From Viridilinea sp964592425 (GTDB lineage: Bacteria; Chloroflexota; Chloroflexia; Chloroflexales; Chloroflexaceae): a stretch of DNA of 64,000 nt. The position numbers and the translations under genes are program-made. Location of the stretch: NCBI GenBank assembly GCA_964592425.1, contig CAZQCG010000005.1, forward strand, positions 112,713 to 176,712, given 5' to 3'. This document shows, one piece after another, positions 8,353 to 16,252 of this stretch (within the stretch, counting starts at the first letter, position 1; each line of letters starts with the position of its first letter). The notes beneath the pieces are model-generated. The model made no database searches. It had not been told where the DNA came from and was given only the letters and a program-made list of their open reading frames with translations.

Positions 8353-9771
8353 ATGGCTGAGAGCTTTCGGATCGAGAAGGACTCGCTCGGCGAGATGCAG
8401 GTGCCGGCTGACGCGCTCTATGGTGCGCAGACCCAGCGGGCGGTGCTCAACTTCCCTGTCAGCGGGCAACGGCCCTACCCGGCCTTTGTCTGGGCCCAGG
8501 CGGCGGTTAAGCGGGCGGCAGCTGAGGTCAACCGTGACCTGGGGTTGCTTGAGAATGAGCTGGCCAGCGCAATTATGCAGGCCGCCGATGAAGTGATGGC
8601 CGGCAAGTATGCCGATCAGTTTGTGGTTGACCCCTTCCAGGCCGGGGCGGGCACCTCGCACAACATGAACCTGAACGAGGTGATCGCCAACCGGGCCAAC
8701 CAGATCCTCGGCTTTGCCCTCGACGACGCCAAGAAGCCGGTTAGCCCGAACGACCATGTGAACATGGCCCAGTCGACCAACGATACGATCCCTGCGGCCA
8801 TTCGCCTGGGCTGTCTCTGGCGCTTGCCCGACCTGCTGGCAGCGATCGACGACCTGGCCGATGCGCTGGAGGCCAAGGCGGGCGAGTTTGACGACGTGGT
8901 GAAATCGGGGCGCACACACCTGCAGGATGCCGTGCCGGTGCGTCTGGGCCAGGAGTTCGGGGCCTACGCCCTGGCGGTGCGCAACGATATGGAGCGGATT
9001 ACCGCCGCCGCCGAGCGCATGCGCCGCCTGGGGATCGGTGGGACAGCCACCGGCACCGGTCTCAACGCCCATGTCGAATATCACCAGCGTATGGTCGAGA
9101 AGCTCTCTGAGCTGAGTGGCCAGGGTCTGCGTTCGTCGGGCAACCTTTTTGAGAGTATGCAGAGTATGGCCGACCCGGCCGACTTCTCGGCAGCTATGCG
9201 CATCCTCTGCATCACCCTGACGCGCATTGCCAACGACTTCCGCATGCTCAGCTCAGGCCCGGCCACCGGCTTCGACGAGATCCGCCTGCCGGCCGTGCAG
9301 CCCGGTTCGAGCATCATGCCTGGCAAGGTTAATCCGGTGCTGGCCGAAATGCTCAACATGGCCTGTTTCCACGTGCAGGGCTGCGACTTGACGGTAAGCC
9401 TGGCGGCGCAGGCTGGTCAGCTTGAGCTCAACGTGATGATGCCAATCATTGCCCACAACCTCTTCGAGATGATGCATGTCCTGATCGGCGCGATCAACGC
9501 CTTTACCACCAAGTGTGTGGTCGGCATCACGGCCAACCGTGAGAAGGCCGAGGGCTGGCTGGCGAAGAATGCCATCCTGGTCACGGCACTCAACCCGGTG
9601 ATCGGCTATCTCAACGGGGCCGCCGTTGCCAAGGAGGCGATGGCCACCGGCAAGACGATCAAAGAGGTGGTGGTTGAGAAGGGCCTGCTTCCCGGTGAGG
9701 AGGTCGACAAGCTGATCGATGCCCGCAAGCTGACCGAGGGCGGCATTCAGGGGATTGCCGCTGCGGGTTAA
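8353..9771 (+). CDS. fumC: Class II fumarate hydratase (fumarase/aspartase family)
   Basis: Homotetrameric lyase of 472 residues that interconverts fumarate and malate in the TCA cycle (and, in some Chloroflexales, the 3-hydroxypropionate bicycle). The start at ATG 8353 has AAGGAG seven bases upstream. It has the family signature GSSIMPGKVNP, the substrate loop AGAGTSHNMNLNE and SPNDHVNMAQSTND. The Gly after Pro in the signature favours fumarase over aspartase (SSIMPAKVN). However, the D-P-F-Q segment before the substrate loop and the C-terminal region (GLLPGEEVDKLID) resemble aspartase, so aspartate ammonia-lyase is the main alternative. Confidence 0.82.
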   Translation: MAESFRIEKDSLGEMQVPADALYGAQTQRAVLNFPVSGQRPYPAFVWAQAAVKRAAAEVNRDLGLLENELASAIMQAADEVMAGKYADQFVVDPFQAGAGTSHNMNLNEVIANRANQILGFALDDAKKPVSPNDHVNMAQSTNDTIPAAIRLGCLWRLPDLLAAIDDLADALEAKAGEFDDVVKSGRTHLQDAVPVRLGQEFGAYALAVRNDMERITAAAERMRRLGIGGTATGTGLNAHVEYHQRMVEKLSELSGQGLRSSGNLFESMQSMADPADFSAAMRILCITLTRIANDFRMLSSGPATGFDEIRLPAVQPGSSIMPGKVNPVLAEMLNMACFHVQGCDLTVSLAAQAGQLELNVMMPIIAHNLFEMMHVLIGAINAFTTKCVVGITANREKAEGWLAKNAILVTALNPVIGYLNGAAVAKEAMATGKTIKEVVVEKGLLPGEEVDKLIDARKLTEGGIQGIAAAG

Positions 9772-9806
9772 GTCTCTGGAGGGCGTAGCGACGCCCCGAC
9801 GTGGTA

Positions 9807-9841
9807 GCAATAGCGACGCCCCAGCGGGGCGTCGCTATTGC
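9807..9841 (+). terminator. Perfect 16-bp hairpin after the fumarase gene
   Basis: Arms of 16 bases (9807-9822 and 9826-9841) pair perfectly around AGC. A smaller perfect hairpin GGGCGT-AGCG-ACGCCC lies just before (9781-9796), and the 12-mer TAGCGACGCCCC occurs in both (9786-9797 and 9811-9822). There is no T-tract, so it may be a repeat element acting as a transcript end or RNase barrier rather than a classic intrinsic terminator. Confidence 0.6.
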
Positions 9842-9893
9842 AGCCCGCGAGATCAGCGTCGAAGAAGCTCTGCGTATGCTGAAGGGATAGCCT

Positions 9894-10250
9894 GTGGAGC
9901 GCGACCGTGACCGTATTCTCCAGTTCATTGCCTCTGGCCATATCTCGGTGTTAGAGGGATCACAGTTGCTTGACGCCCTTGATGCTGAGCAGCGTGCCAC
10001 TGAGCGCACCCGTGCGCGCCTGGTGCGTATCCGCGTCACCGACCTGCAGAGTGGCCGCCAGAAGGCCGATGTCACCATCCCAGTCGGCCTGGTCAATGTG
10101 GGCCTGCGTCTTGGTGCCCGCCTGGCCCCCCAGATCAGCGGTAGCGCCCTTGAAGATCTGTTGCGCAGCCTTGCGCATGGTGCTATCGGACGCCTGCTCG
10201 AATGGCAAGATCTCGAAGAGCACGAGCGGGTTGAGCTGTTTGTCGAATAA
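9894..10250 (+). CDS. SHOCT-like domain small protein
   Basis: Protein of 118 residues, function unknown. The N-terminal 30 residues (RDRILQFIASGHISVLEGSQLLDAL) match the SHOCT-like helical hairpin found at the start of bacterial envelope-stress and adhesin-type proteins, where it acts as an oligomerisation or docking element. The rest is a short alpha/beta segment with a conserved-looking VTIPVGLVNVGLRLG. The start is GTG with AAGGGA upstream. No membrane segment. An open frame ending at 9890 just upstream encodes a second copy of the same motif (ISVEEALRML). Confidence 0.65.
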   Translation: MERDRDRILQFIASGHISVLEGSQLLDALDAEQRATERTRARLVRIRVTDLQSGRQKADVTIPVGLVNVGLRLGARLAPQISGSALEDLLRSLAHGAIGRLLEWQDLEEHERVELFVE

Positions 10251-10346
10251 ACCCGCGCCCCTCGCGGCGGGCGACCTGTTGCTTGAAGCCTTAGGGTGAC
10301 CTTTGGGCGTAACGGTTCACACTGCTCCTACGGAAGCCCGCGTTTC

Positions 10347-10440
10347 TGTCACGCTGAGCGCAGCACAGCGTCCCGGCGACATGACCGGCGTTCCCGAGCG
10401 GGACGTTTCGCTGCGCCGTGCGGCTCTGCTCAGTGTGACA
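10347..10440. repeat. Imperfect inverted repeat, TGTCACGCTGAGC type
   Basis: Outer arms TGTCACGCTGAGC (10347-10359) and GCTCAGTGTGACA (10428-10440) match at 12 of 13 positions. Inner parts (GCGCAGC / GCTGCG and CCGGCG / CGGG) pair partly. This resembles the mobile intergenic palindromes with a GTCA-CTGAGC end that occur in several bacterial phyla. No transposase is encoded. Confidence 0.6.
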
Positions 10441-10484
10441 ACGCCCGTTACCCCAAGCGTGAACACGTACCTTTGGGCGCTTTC

Positions 10485-10513
10485 TGGACATGCTTGCAAT
10501 GCCGTGCTATAGT
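10485..10513 (+). promoter_or_regulatory. Sigma-70 type promoter for the CHAT-like gene
   Basis: TGGACA (5/6 of -35) and TATAGT (5/6 of -10, with TGC before it) are spaced by exactly 17 bases. It drives the four-gene set starting at 10662; the leader is about 140 bases. Confidence 0.65.
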
Positions 10514-10661
10514 GCCTGCGATTCTGCAAAGCAATTGAGTGTGACCACAATCCGCGATCGGATAGGATTGGCTAGTGGAGGCTCTTTGATCCTCTCCTAG
10601 ATTCTACCCGTTACCGCACTTGCTGGTCACACCCAAGGCATGTATAGCGGCAGGCAGATCC

Positions 10662-12035
10662 ATGACAGCGATCATCCCCTTTCAGATGCTGGTGGGGCCG
10701 CGTGGCGCGGCTGGCTATGGCCTGCAAGTTTCGGCAGCAGGGCGGCTTGCCGAGGCTCGCCTGGAATTGACTTCGCTGCCGGATGAGCAGGAGGCCCTGG
10801 CGCAGACGCTGGGAGCGGCGCTCTTTCCACCGCCGGTACGCCAGATGTTGATCGAGGTGGGCCGCACCGCTGACGAGGCCGACGCTCGGGTTCAGATCCA
10901 GTTGCAGATTATTCCGCCTGAACTGGAAGATCTCCCCTGGGAGTGGGCGACCCTTGGTGATGCGAACCTCTGGCGTCCTGCTGTACGTGAGGACTATGCC
11001 CTGGTACGGGTCGGTGATGCCGTGCGGCCCCTCGTGCCGATGCCCGTGGTTGGCCCGCTGCGCTTGCTGGTGGCCTGCGCTCCTGGTGCTGCTGCCCGGG
11101 CCGCCGCGCCCCTTGGTCATGCGCTGACGGCACCGGTTCGTTCCGGTGACCTGCTGGTTGATCTGCTTAACGATAGTGAACCAGCAGCCTTGCGCGCTGC
11201 GCTGGCCGAAGAACCCAGCCATGCCCTGCACCTGGTTGTCGCCGATGCCTTCTGGCAAGATCAGCAGCCCTATCTCGATCTTGGCGAAGTAGTTGATGCC
11301 GCCGGCCTGGTGCAACTGCTTGGCGATTTTAAGGGCCTGCGTCTGCTCACCTTGGCATCTGGCCCCCAGGCCGATGATACGGCCCTTGCCGCCCTGGCCG
11401 GTGCCGTTCATATGCAGCTCGGCATTGCGGCCCTGGCCCTTGGTGGGCTTGACTATGCCCAGGCGGCGACTTTTAGTGGGCGCTGTTATGCGGCAATTGC
11501 TGCCGGTGACCCGATTGATCTTGCCGTCACCGACGGGCGGGCCACCCTTGAGGCGAGCTCAGGAAGTTGGGGTGCTCCACGCCTCTGGTTAGCACCTGGT
11601 GCCGAGCGCCTCTTTGTACGCCGTGCGCTGCCAGCCGCTGCCAGCGTTGGGACTACGCCGCGCCAGACACCCTCCCCCGCTGCAGATGGCCCCGGTGCCC
11701 CCGTGGGCACGCCGGTGCGCCCTAACCGTGCCGCTGCTGCCATCGGGCGCACCGCAAACCGCGCGCTGGCGACTGCCCGCGGCTTTGTCGTTGATGCTAC
11801 CGCCGTTGGCGAGCCTGCCCAGCGCTCCCGCCCCTCCTCCTCACGCCCCCCCTGGCTCCAGCCGCGCCTGATCGCCCTGATCATCGCTGCCCTTGTCCTG
11901 GCGCTGATGGTTAGCCGGGTGCTGCCCAGAGACGAGCCCGCGCCCGATCCCCAGCCTACGTCCGTGCCGACAATCAGCTTGCCTGCGATCCCCACCGCAC
12001 CGCTGCCCGCACCCCTGCCGACGATCGCACCATAG
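10662..12035 (+). CDS. CHAT-like domain protein with C-terminal membrane anchor
   Basis: Protein of 457 residues. Residues 1-310 resemble the caspase-like CHAT region: the IPPELEDLPWEWATL stretch near residue 85-98 matches the LPWE motif that opens many bacterial CHAT domains, and helix-strand repeats follow. I do not see a clear catalytic His-Cys pair. A Pro/Ala-rich linker precedes one membrane helix (about residues 408-428, LIALIIAALVLALMV) and a short Pro/Thr-rich tail. CHAT proteins act in signalling or programmed-death systems, but a scaffold role is equally possible here. A TTG start at 10620 is possible; ATG 10662 is chosen because the protein-like sequence starts there. The next gene encodes another membrane protein. 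Confidence 0.65.
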   Translation: MTAIIPFQMLVGPRGAAGYGLQVSAAGRLAEARLELTSLPDEQEALAQTLGAALFPPPVRQMLIEVGRTADEADARVQIQLQIIPPELEDLPWEWATLGDANLWRPAVREDYALVRVGDAVRPLVPMPVVGPLRLLVACAPGAAARAAAPLGHALTAPVRSGDLLVDLLNDSEPAALRAALAEEPSHALHLVVADAFWQDQQPYLDLGEVVDAAGLVQLLGDFKGLRLLTLASGPQADDTALAALAGAVHMQLGIAALALGGLDYAQAATFSGRCYAAIAAGDPIDLAVTDGRATLEASSGSWGAPRLWLAPGAERLFVRRALPAAASVGTTPRQTPSPAADGPGAPVGTPVRPNRAAAAIGRTANRALATARGFVVDATAVGEPAQRSRPSSSRPPWLQPRLIALIIAALVLALMVSRVLPRDEPAPDPQPTSVPTISLPAIPTAPLPAPLPTIAP

Positions 12036-12050
12036 CTTTGGTTTAGAGCC

Positions 12051-12521
12051 ATGCAACCACAGCGCCGCCGCAATAATAGCTGGATCGGCCCGGTGATCTT
12101 CTTCTTGATCATCTTTGGCCGACAATTGCTGCCGCCGCTTACTGGCTGGTTAACCCAGGTCACCGGCATGGCGATTACTACCCCGATGGTGATCACCGCT
12201 GTGGTCGGCCTGATCATTGTGGCCAGCGTGGTGAGTCTGATCGCCCAGGCTAACCAGTCCGAGCCGCCGGCCACCCCCGGGATGCCCGGTAGTAAACCTA
12301 CGAACCTACCCCGCCCGACCAGCCCGCCACCACCGCGTCAGGCCCCCAGCCCTTCTCCCCAAACCATACCAAGTGTGCGGGTCGATCTGCCTGAGCCTTC
12401 TCTGCCACCGGCCCCGCGTTTTGAGCCGATCATCGGCCCGGGCCTGCTGGCTATTGGTATTATTGGCCTGCTTCTGCTAGGTGGGCTCTTCTTCGTTGCG
12501 CTGACCATGCTCGGAATCTGA
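12051..12521 (+). CDS. Small membrane protein, function unknown
   Basis: 156 residues with three predicted membrane helices (about 12-30, 42-65 and 134-155) and a Pro-rich linker (about 75-120) between the second and third. No family recognised. It begins 15 bases after the CHAT-like gene and ends 4 bases before the methyltransferase gene, so the three are almost certainly co-transcribed. It may be a membrane partner of the CHAT-like protein; that is inference from adjacency only. Confidence 0.7.
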   Translation: MQPQRRRNNSWIGPVIFFLIIFGRQLLPPLTGWLTQVTGMAITTPMVITAVVGLIIVASVVSLIAQANQSEPPATPGMPGSKPTNLPRPTSPPPPRQAPSPSPQTIPSVRVDLPEPSLPPAPRFEPIIGPGLLAIGIIGLLLLGGLFFVALTMLGI

Positions 12522-12525
12522 GCCA

Positions 12526-13287
12526 ATGCAGATCTATGACCCCTTTGCCCGTTACTACGATGCTGAGCTGCGCAGCTTCCTTGAAGACTTGCCGCTTTAT
12601 CTCGAACTGGGCCGTCGCAACGACGGGCCAATGCTTGAGTTGATGTGTGGCACCGGGCGCCTGCTCGAACCGCTTGCCCAGGTTGGTCATCGTCTCACCG
12701 GCGTCGATAGCTCGTCAGGTATGCTGGCGATTGCCCGCCGCAATCTGGCCGCAGCCGAGCTGACTGAGCTGGTGACGCTGATCGAGGGTGATGTACGCGA
12801 AGTTGTCCTACCGTCTGCCCATTTCAGCCTGGCCTTTGTGGCGATCAACTCGTTCATGCACCTCGAACGGGTGCGTGACCAGTTGGCCTGTCTGAGTAAT
12901 GTGCGGCGTGCCCTCAACCGCCGTGGTCTGTTGGTGCTTGACCTCTTCAACCCTGATCCTGAAATCGTTCTGCGCGAAGATAACCGGCTCATCTTTGAGC
13001 GTGAGTATGAGTTGGACGGCTGCCTGGTGCAAAAGTCGGTGGCGATCGATAGTGATGCCGCCTCGCAGATCAGCCAGGTGCTTTACCTCTACGACGAGAT
13101 CAACAGCGAAGGCTTCCTGACTCGTCGTACGATGCGTTTTGCCTTGCGCTGGCTCCATCGTTTTGAGCTTGAACACCTGCTTGCCCGGGCTGGCTTCAGC
13201 GTGCGCCAGATCTATGGATCCTATGACCTCGATCCATTTACCAGTGCCAGCCCACGCCTGATCGCGATTGCAGAACCGTCACGCTAG
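12526..13287 (+). CDS. SAM-dependent class I methyltransferase
   Basis: 253 residues, soluble. The SAM-binding motif I is LELMCGTGRLLEPLA with the acidic motif II GVDSSSGML; the tail has the beta-strand order of class I methyltransferases and a YDLDPF segment. Related proteins are annotated only as general methyltransferases, so the substrate cannot be given. Third gene of the run from 10662. Confidence 0.85.
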   Translation: MQIYDPFARYYDAELRSFLEDLPLYLELGRRNDGPMLELMCGTGRLLEPLAQVGHRLTGVDSSSGMLAIARRNLAAAELTELVTLIEGDVREVVLPSAHFSLAFVAINSFMHLERVRDQLACLSNVRRALNRRGLLVLDLFNPDPEIVLREDNRLIFEREYELDGCLVQKSVAIDSDAASQISQVLYLYDEINSEGFLTRRTMRFALRWLHRFELEHLLARAGFSVRQIYGSYDLDPFTSASPRLIAIAEPSR

Positions 13288-13611
13288 TAGTCCGTCCGAG
13301 CATACTTGAAGGGTTGGGGCGCAGCGCGCTGCGCCCTTACACCGTCTGGCTCCCCATCATTTTTGCTCGGATGATGTACCAGGGTTGTGAGCGGGACGTA
13401 GGAACGGCTGCCCTTGTGAGGCAGCCGTTGAGGAATATGGAGGCAGTGTGGGGAGTTGAGGTTTTGCTGTTCGAAGGAGGGCGACCACCGCAAATCGTCC
13501 ATCCTGCTCAGCTGAAGCCATTGTAGCTATGCAGTATTAGAATAGCGTTAAGCCCTTGTTAGAGCGCCATTAGGGAAGCGTACTTGCTCAAGTGAAGCAA
13601 ACCGATCAGCG
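13288..13611. other. Intergenic region with two hairpins
   Basis: Holds one copy of a dispersed palindromic repeat (13312-13345) and an unrelated perfect 10-bp hairpin AACGGCTGCC-7 bases-GGCAGCCGTT (13403-13429). No gene is supported. Either hairpin could end the upstream operon; neither has a T-tract. Confidence 0.5.
13312..13345. repeat. Dispersed palindromic repeat, copy 1
   Basis: A 34-base block centred on the 20-base perfect palindrome GGGCGCAGCG/CGCTGCGCCC (13317-13336). The whole 34 bases recur exactly, inverted, at 62366-62399; a diverged copy is at 51657-51692. Confidence 0.85.
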
Positions 13612-15057
13612 ATGACCCACAAACGATCCTCTTTGCCCTCCGGCCCGGCTGCTGCACGGGCAACTCGCCAGAGTCGACGACGCCAGGAGGCCCTGCGCCT
13701 TCTCGGTAGCCTCGACTGTCTGCGCGGTGTGCCACCTGGCGAGTTGGGGCGGATTGTTGATCTGTGTGTCTTTCGCACCTTTCAGGCCGGTGCGACGGTG
13801 CTTGGCCGGCAGCGCCACGATCAGTTCCTCTTCCTGGTGTTGCGCGGCACCCTGCAGTTGCACTTGCACGATAAAGATGGGCGGACCGTTCTGATGGGCA
13901 TCCTCGCCCGCGGTGACTGTTGCGGTGAAGGGCCGCTCTTCGGTGAATTTTTTCGCCATATGCATGCCCTGGCCCAGAGCGACTGCCAGTTGCTCCAGTT
14001 GCCCATTGCCGAACTCAAGACCTCCCTGAACGGGCTGCCGATGCTCACCACTGCCCTGCGCCAGGTCTACAAGCGGCGCATGGTCGAGTCAACCCTGGCC
14101 CGTGTGCCCCTGCTCGGCCAGTTATTGCCGATGGAGCGCCTGGCCCTGGCTAACTTGCTTCAGCCAGCGCAAGTCGCCCGGGGCGAGTTGATCATGCGCC
14201 AGGGTGATGGGGCCGATGCGCTCTACCTGATCGAGAGCGGTCAGGCGGCGATCGAGCAGTATGGGCAGACGCTGGCGACGCTGGGCGAGGGCGATTTTTT
14301 TGGCGAGATTGCCCTGCTGAACGGTGGTCCCCACCGCGCCGATGTGCGGGCGCTTACGCCGGTCAGCCTGCTGGCGTTGCCCGGTCAGGACTTCCAACGG
14401 CTGATCGAGCAGCGTCCTGACCTTGAGCAGCAACTACGGGTATTAGTCGAGCAGCGGATCCAGCGTAACGCGGCGATGCGTAGTGACGAGAATCGTACCC
14501 GTGAACTGGAACTGGCGGTGACCCACGGGCTTTTGCGCGGTACCCACCTGCTGGTACGCAACCCCGAGCTCTGCCCGCCCGGCTGTCGGCTCTGTGAGCA
14601 GAGCTGTGCCGAGCGCCACGGCCAGACGCGTCTGCACCTTGACGGCACGATGATTGATCGGCTCGATGTGCTTGATGCCTGTCGCCAGTGCAGTGTTGGT
14701 GCCGAGTGTGTTGAGGTTTGCCCTGAAGATGCCTTTGAGCGGGCCGAGAACGGCACGTTGCTGATCAGCGAGCGCTGTACTGGCTGCGGCAAGTGCCTGC
14801 CAGCCTGTCCCTATGCCGCGCTCACCAGGGTAGCGCTGCCGAGTTTAGCCCGGCAGGCAGGCCCCTTCTGGACAGCGCTGCAGATCGCCACTGAGCGCTT
14901 TCGGCGTATGCAGGCCATCCCCCTGACCTCGAACCACCCTACCCACCGCGCCGATAAGTGTGATCTCTGCCATGGCTTCGCTGACCGGGTTTGCATCAGC
15001 CGTTGCCCGACCGGCACGCTACGGCTTGTCCCGGTGGAGGAGATCTTTCCGTTGTAG
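13612..15057 (+). CDS. Double cyclic-nucleotide-binding domain/ferredoxin fusion protein
   Basis: 481 residues, cytoplasmic. Two Crp-type cNMP-binding beta-barrels come first (about residues 40-150 and 165-275). The second has a full phosphate-binding cassette (GEGDFFGEIALLNGGPHRADV); the first is degenerate (GDCCGEGPLFGE). A Cys-rich half follows: CPPGCRLCEQSC, CRQCSVGAECVEVCP, CTGCGKCLPACP and CDLCHGFADRVCISRCP, enough for two or more 4Fe-4S clusters of the ferredoxin/HycB type. No helix-turn-helix is seen, so it is not a Crp transcription factor. It probably passes electrons to or from an unknown partner under nucleotide or redox control; this is inference. Confidence 0.85.
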   Translation: MTHKRSSLPSGPAAARATRQSRRRQEALRLLGSLDCLRGVPPGELGRIVDLCVFRTFQAGATVLGRQRHDQFLFLVLRGTLQLHLHDKDGRTVLMGILARGDCCGEGPLFGEFFRHMHALAQSDCQLLQLPIAELKTSLNGLPMLTTALRQVYKRRMVESTLARVPLLGQLLPMERLALANLLQPAQVARGELIMRQGDGADALYLIESGQAAIEQYGQTLATLGEGDFFGEIALLNGGPHRADVRALTPVSLLALPGQDFQRLIEQRPDLEQQLRVLVEQRIQRNAAMRSDENRTRELELAVTHGLLRGTHLLVRNPELCPPGCRLCEQSCAERHGQTRLHLDGTMIDRLDVLDACRQCSVGAECVEVCPEDAFERAENGTLLISERCTGCGKCLPACPYAALTRVALPSLARQAGPFWTALQIATERFRRMQAIPLTSNHPTHRADKCDLCHGFADRVCISRCPTGTLRLVPVEEIFPL

Positions 15058-15103
15058 GGGGATGCGGTGATTGGTACCAACAGGGTGGGTTAAGGATTTT
15101 TTT

Positions 15104-15124
15104 CAGAGGGGCGTAGCCCCTCTG
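15104..15124. repeat. Palindrome of the CAGAGGGGC family
   Basis: CAGAGGGGC-GTA-GCCCCTCTG, perfect 9-bp arms, preceded by seven Ts. The right arm plus flank (GCCCCTCTGGCTCCCCTGGC, 15116-15135) is repeated exactly at 15195-15214, inside the 3' end of the following gene. It lies between convergent genes; the T run is on the wrong side for a terminator in either direction. Confidence 0.75.
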
Positions 15125-15179
15125 GCTCCCCTGGCCTGGCCCAGGGGGCTGGATTGCGCTGACTCCCCTGGGGCGTGGC

Positions 15180-16094
15180 CTATCGGCGGGCTACGCCCCT
15201 CTGGCTCCCCTGGCGTGGCCGATCGGCCTGTTCGGGGCGCAGCCGGCGCACGGTGAGCAGGAGCAAGAGCCCGGTCAGTACGACGGTGATGAGCAAATAG
15301 ACCAGCCAGGGTGAAGGCACGGTCAGGTCGCCCTGGTTGAGGGGGATCTGGATGAGCAATGCTCCCTGACCCTCCTCAAGAAAGGCGGCGGTCATGCCCA
15401 GGGCGATGAAGGGGTGGCTGCTGAGCAACAGGCCGTTCACGTAGATGTAGAGGGCCTGGGGCGGCCCACTGAAGCCGTCGCTCAACAGGCCGATGATCAC
15501 AAAGAGGAAGGGGATCGCCAGCAGGAAAAGGATGACGGTGCCCTGGGCCATCACGGTTGCGGCAAGGGTGCTGCGCATCAGGCTTGACCAGAAGAGCCCG
15601 AGCGCGGCATAGCAGATTGCCGTGGCGATCAGCCCGATGACACCGATCAGTAACTCGGTGCCGCTAACCCCGCCGAAGAAGAAGGCGATGCCGCCTAGCG
15701 GTAGGGCGGCCAGGATGAGCAGCATGGCAAAAGCCAGGGCTGCTGCCAGTTTGCCCAGGACGATCTGCAAGGGTGAGAGGAGGGTGGTGATTAGCAGATC
15801 ATAGCTCTGGCGCTCCTTTTCGCCGGAGATCGCCCCTGCCGTCAGCGATGGCGTGATCACACAGACCTGGATCAGACTGACGGTCATTACGGTGATGAAG
15901 ATCGCCTTGCCGATGCCCCGCCCGGCGTTGGGATCGTTGATCCCATCGTTGAAGGAAGTGGCTGCCGCTGCATAGACCAGGAGTGTGACTGCGGCTATAA
16001 TAGACAGGTAGGTCACCAGGATGATCAGGGCGCGGTTACCACGGATGCGTCCGCGTAGTTCACGGGCAAGTACCGGGTTACTCAGCAGGTTCAC
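15180..16094 (-). CDS. ABC-2 type transporter permease
   Basis: 304 residues with six predicted membrane helices, usual for ABC-2 permeases. A cytoplasmic N-terminus (LLSNPVLARELRGRIRG) is followed by the conserved ITPSLTAGAISGEKERQSYDLLITTLLSP block. The start is GTG at 16094 with AAGGAG six bases upstream; an ATG at 16205 has no such signal. No ATPase gene adjoins it, so its partner must be elsewhere. The last residues (GSQRGVARR) are encoded by a repeat element, which suggests that the stop was supplied by the repeat. Confidence 0.88.
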   Translation of the reverse strand: MNLLSNPVLARELRGRIRGNRALIILVTYLSIIAAVTLLVYAAAATSFNDGINDPNAGRGIGKAIFITVMTVSLIQVCVITPSLTAGAISGEKERQSYDLLITTLLSPLQIVLGKLAAALAFAMLLILAALPLGGIAFFFGGVSGTELLIGVIGLIATAICYAALGLFWSSLMRSTLAATVMAQGTVILFLLAIPFLFVIIGLLSDGFSGPPQALYIYVNGLLLSSHPFIALGMTAAFLEEGQGALLIQIPLNQGDLTVPSPWLVYLLITVVLTGLLLLLTVRRLRPEQADRPRQGSQRGVARR

Positions 16095-16252
16095 GGCACG
16101 CTCCTTATTCGTAGTCTGTAAAATATGTTTCGTGATAGCCCTGGCCGTCCACACCGGAAAACTTCTTTCAGCCGAATGCATTGTAGCGTATAGTGCTAGC
16201 GCCATCTGGCCGTAGTTACCCCCCTCGACTTGTCTCAGGAGGGAGTTGCTCT

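Larger units (their letters stand above)
10251..10661. other. Intergenic region with inverted repeat and promoter
   Basis: About 410 bases. The left half holds an imperfect inverted repeat of about 95 bases (10347-10440). The right half holds a good rightward promoter (10485-10513). Small frames inside the repeat on both strands have no start signals. Confidence 0.5.

Noticed and set aside
10296..10550. Small overlapping ORFs on both strands in the inverted-repeat region
   Set aside because: They are generated by the palindromic repeat and lack ribosome sites.
15104..15124. Palindrome as intrinsic terminator between convergent genes
   Set aside because: The run of seven Ts precedes the hairpin on the plus strand and becomes As after it on the minus strand, so neither transcript has the required U-tract.
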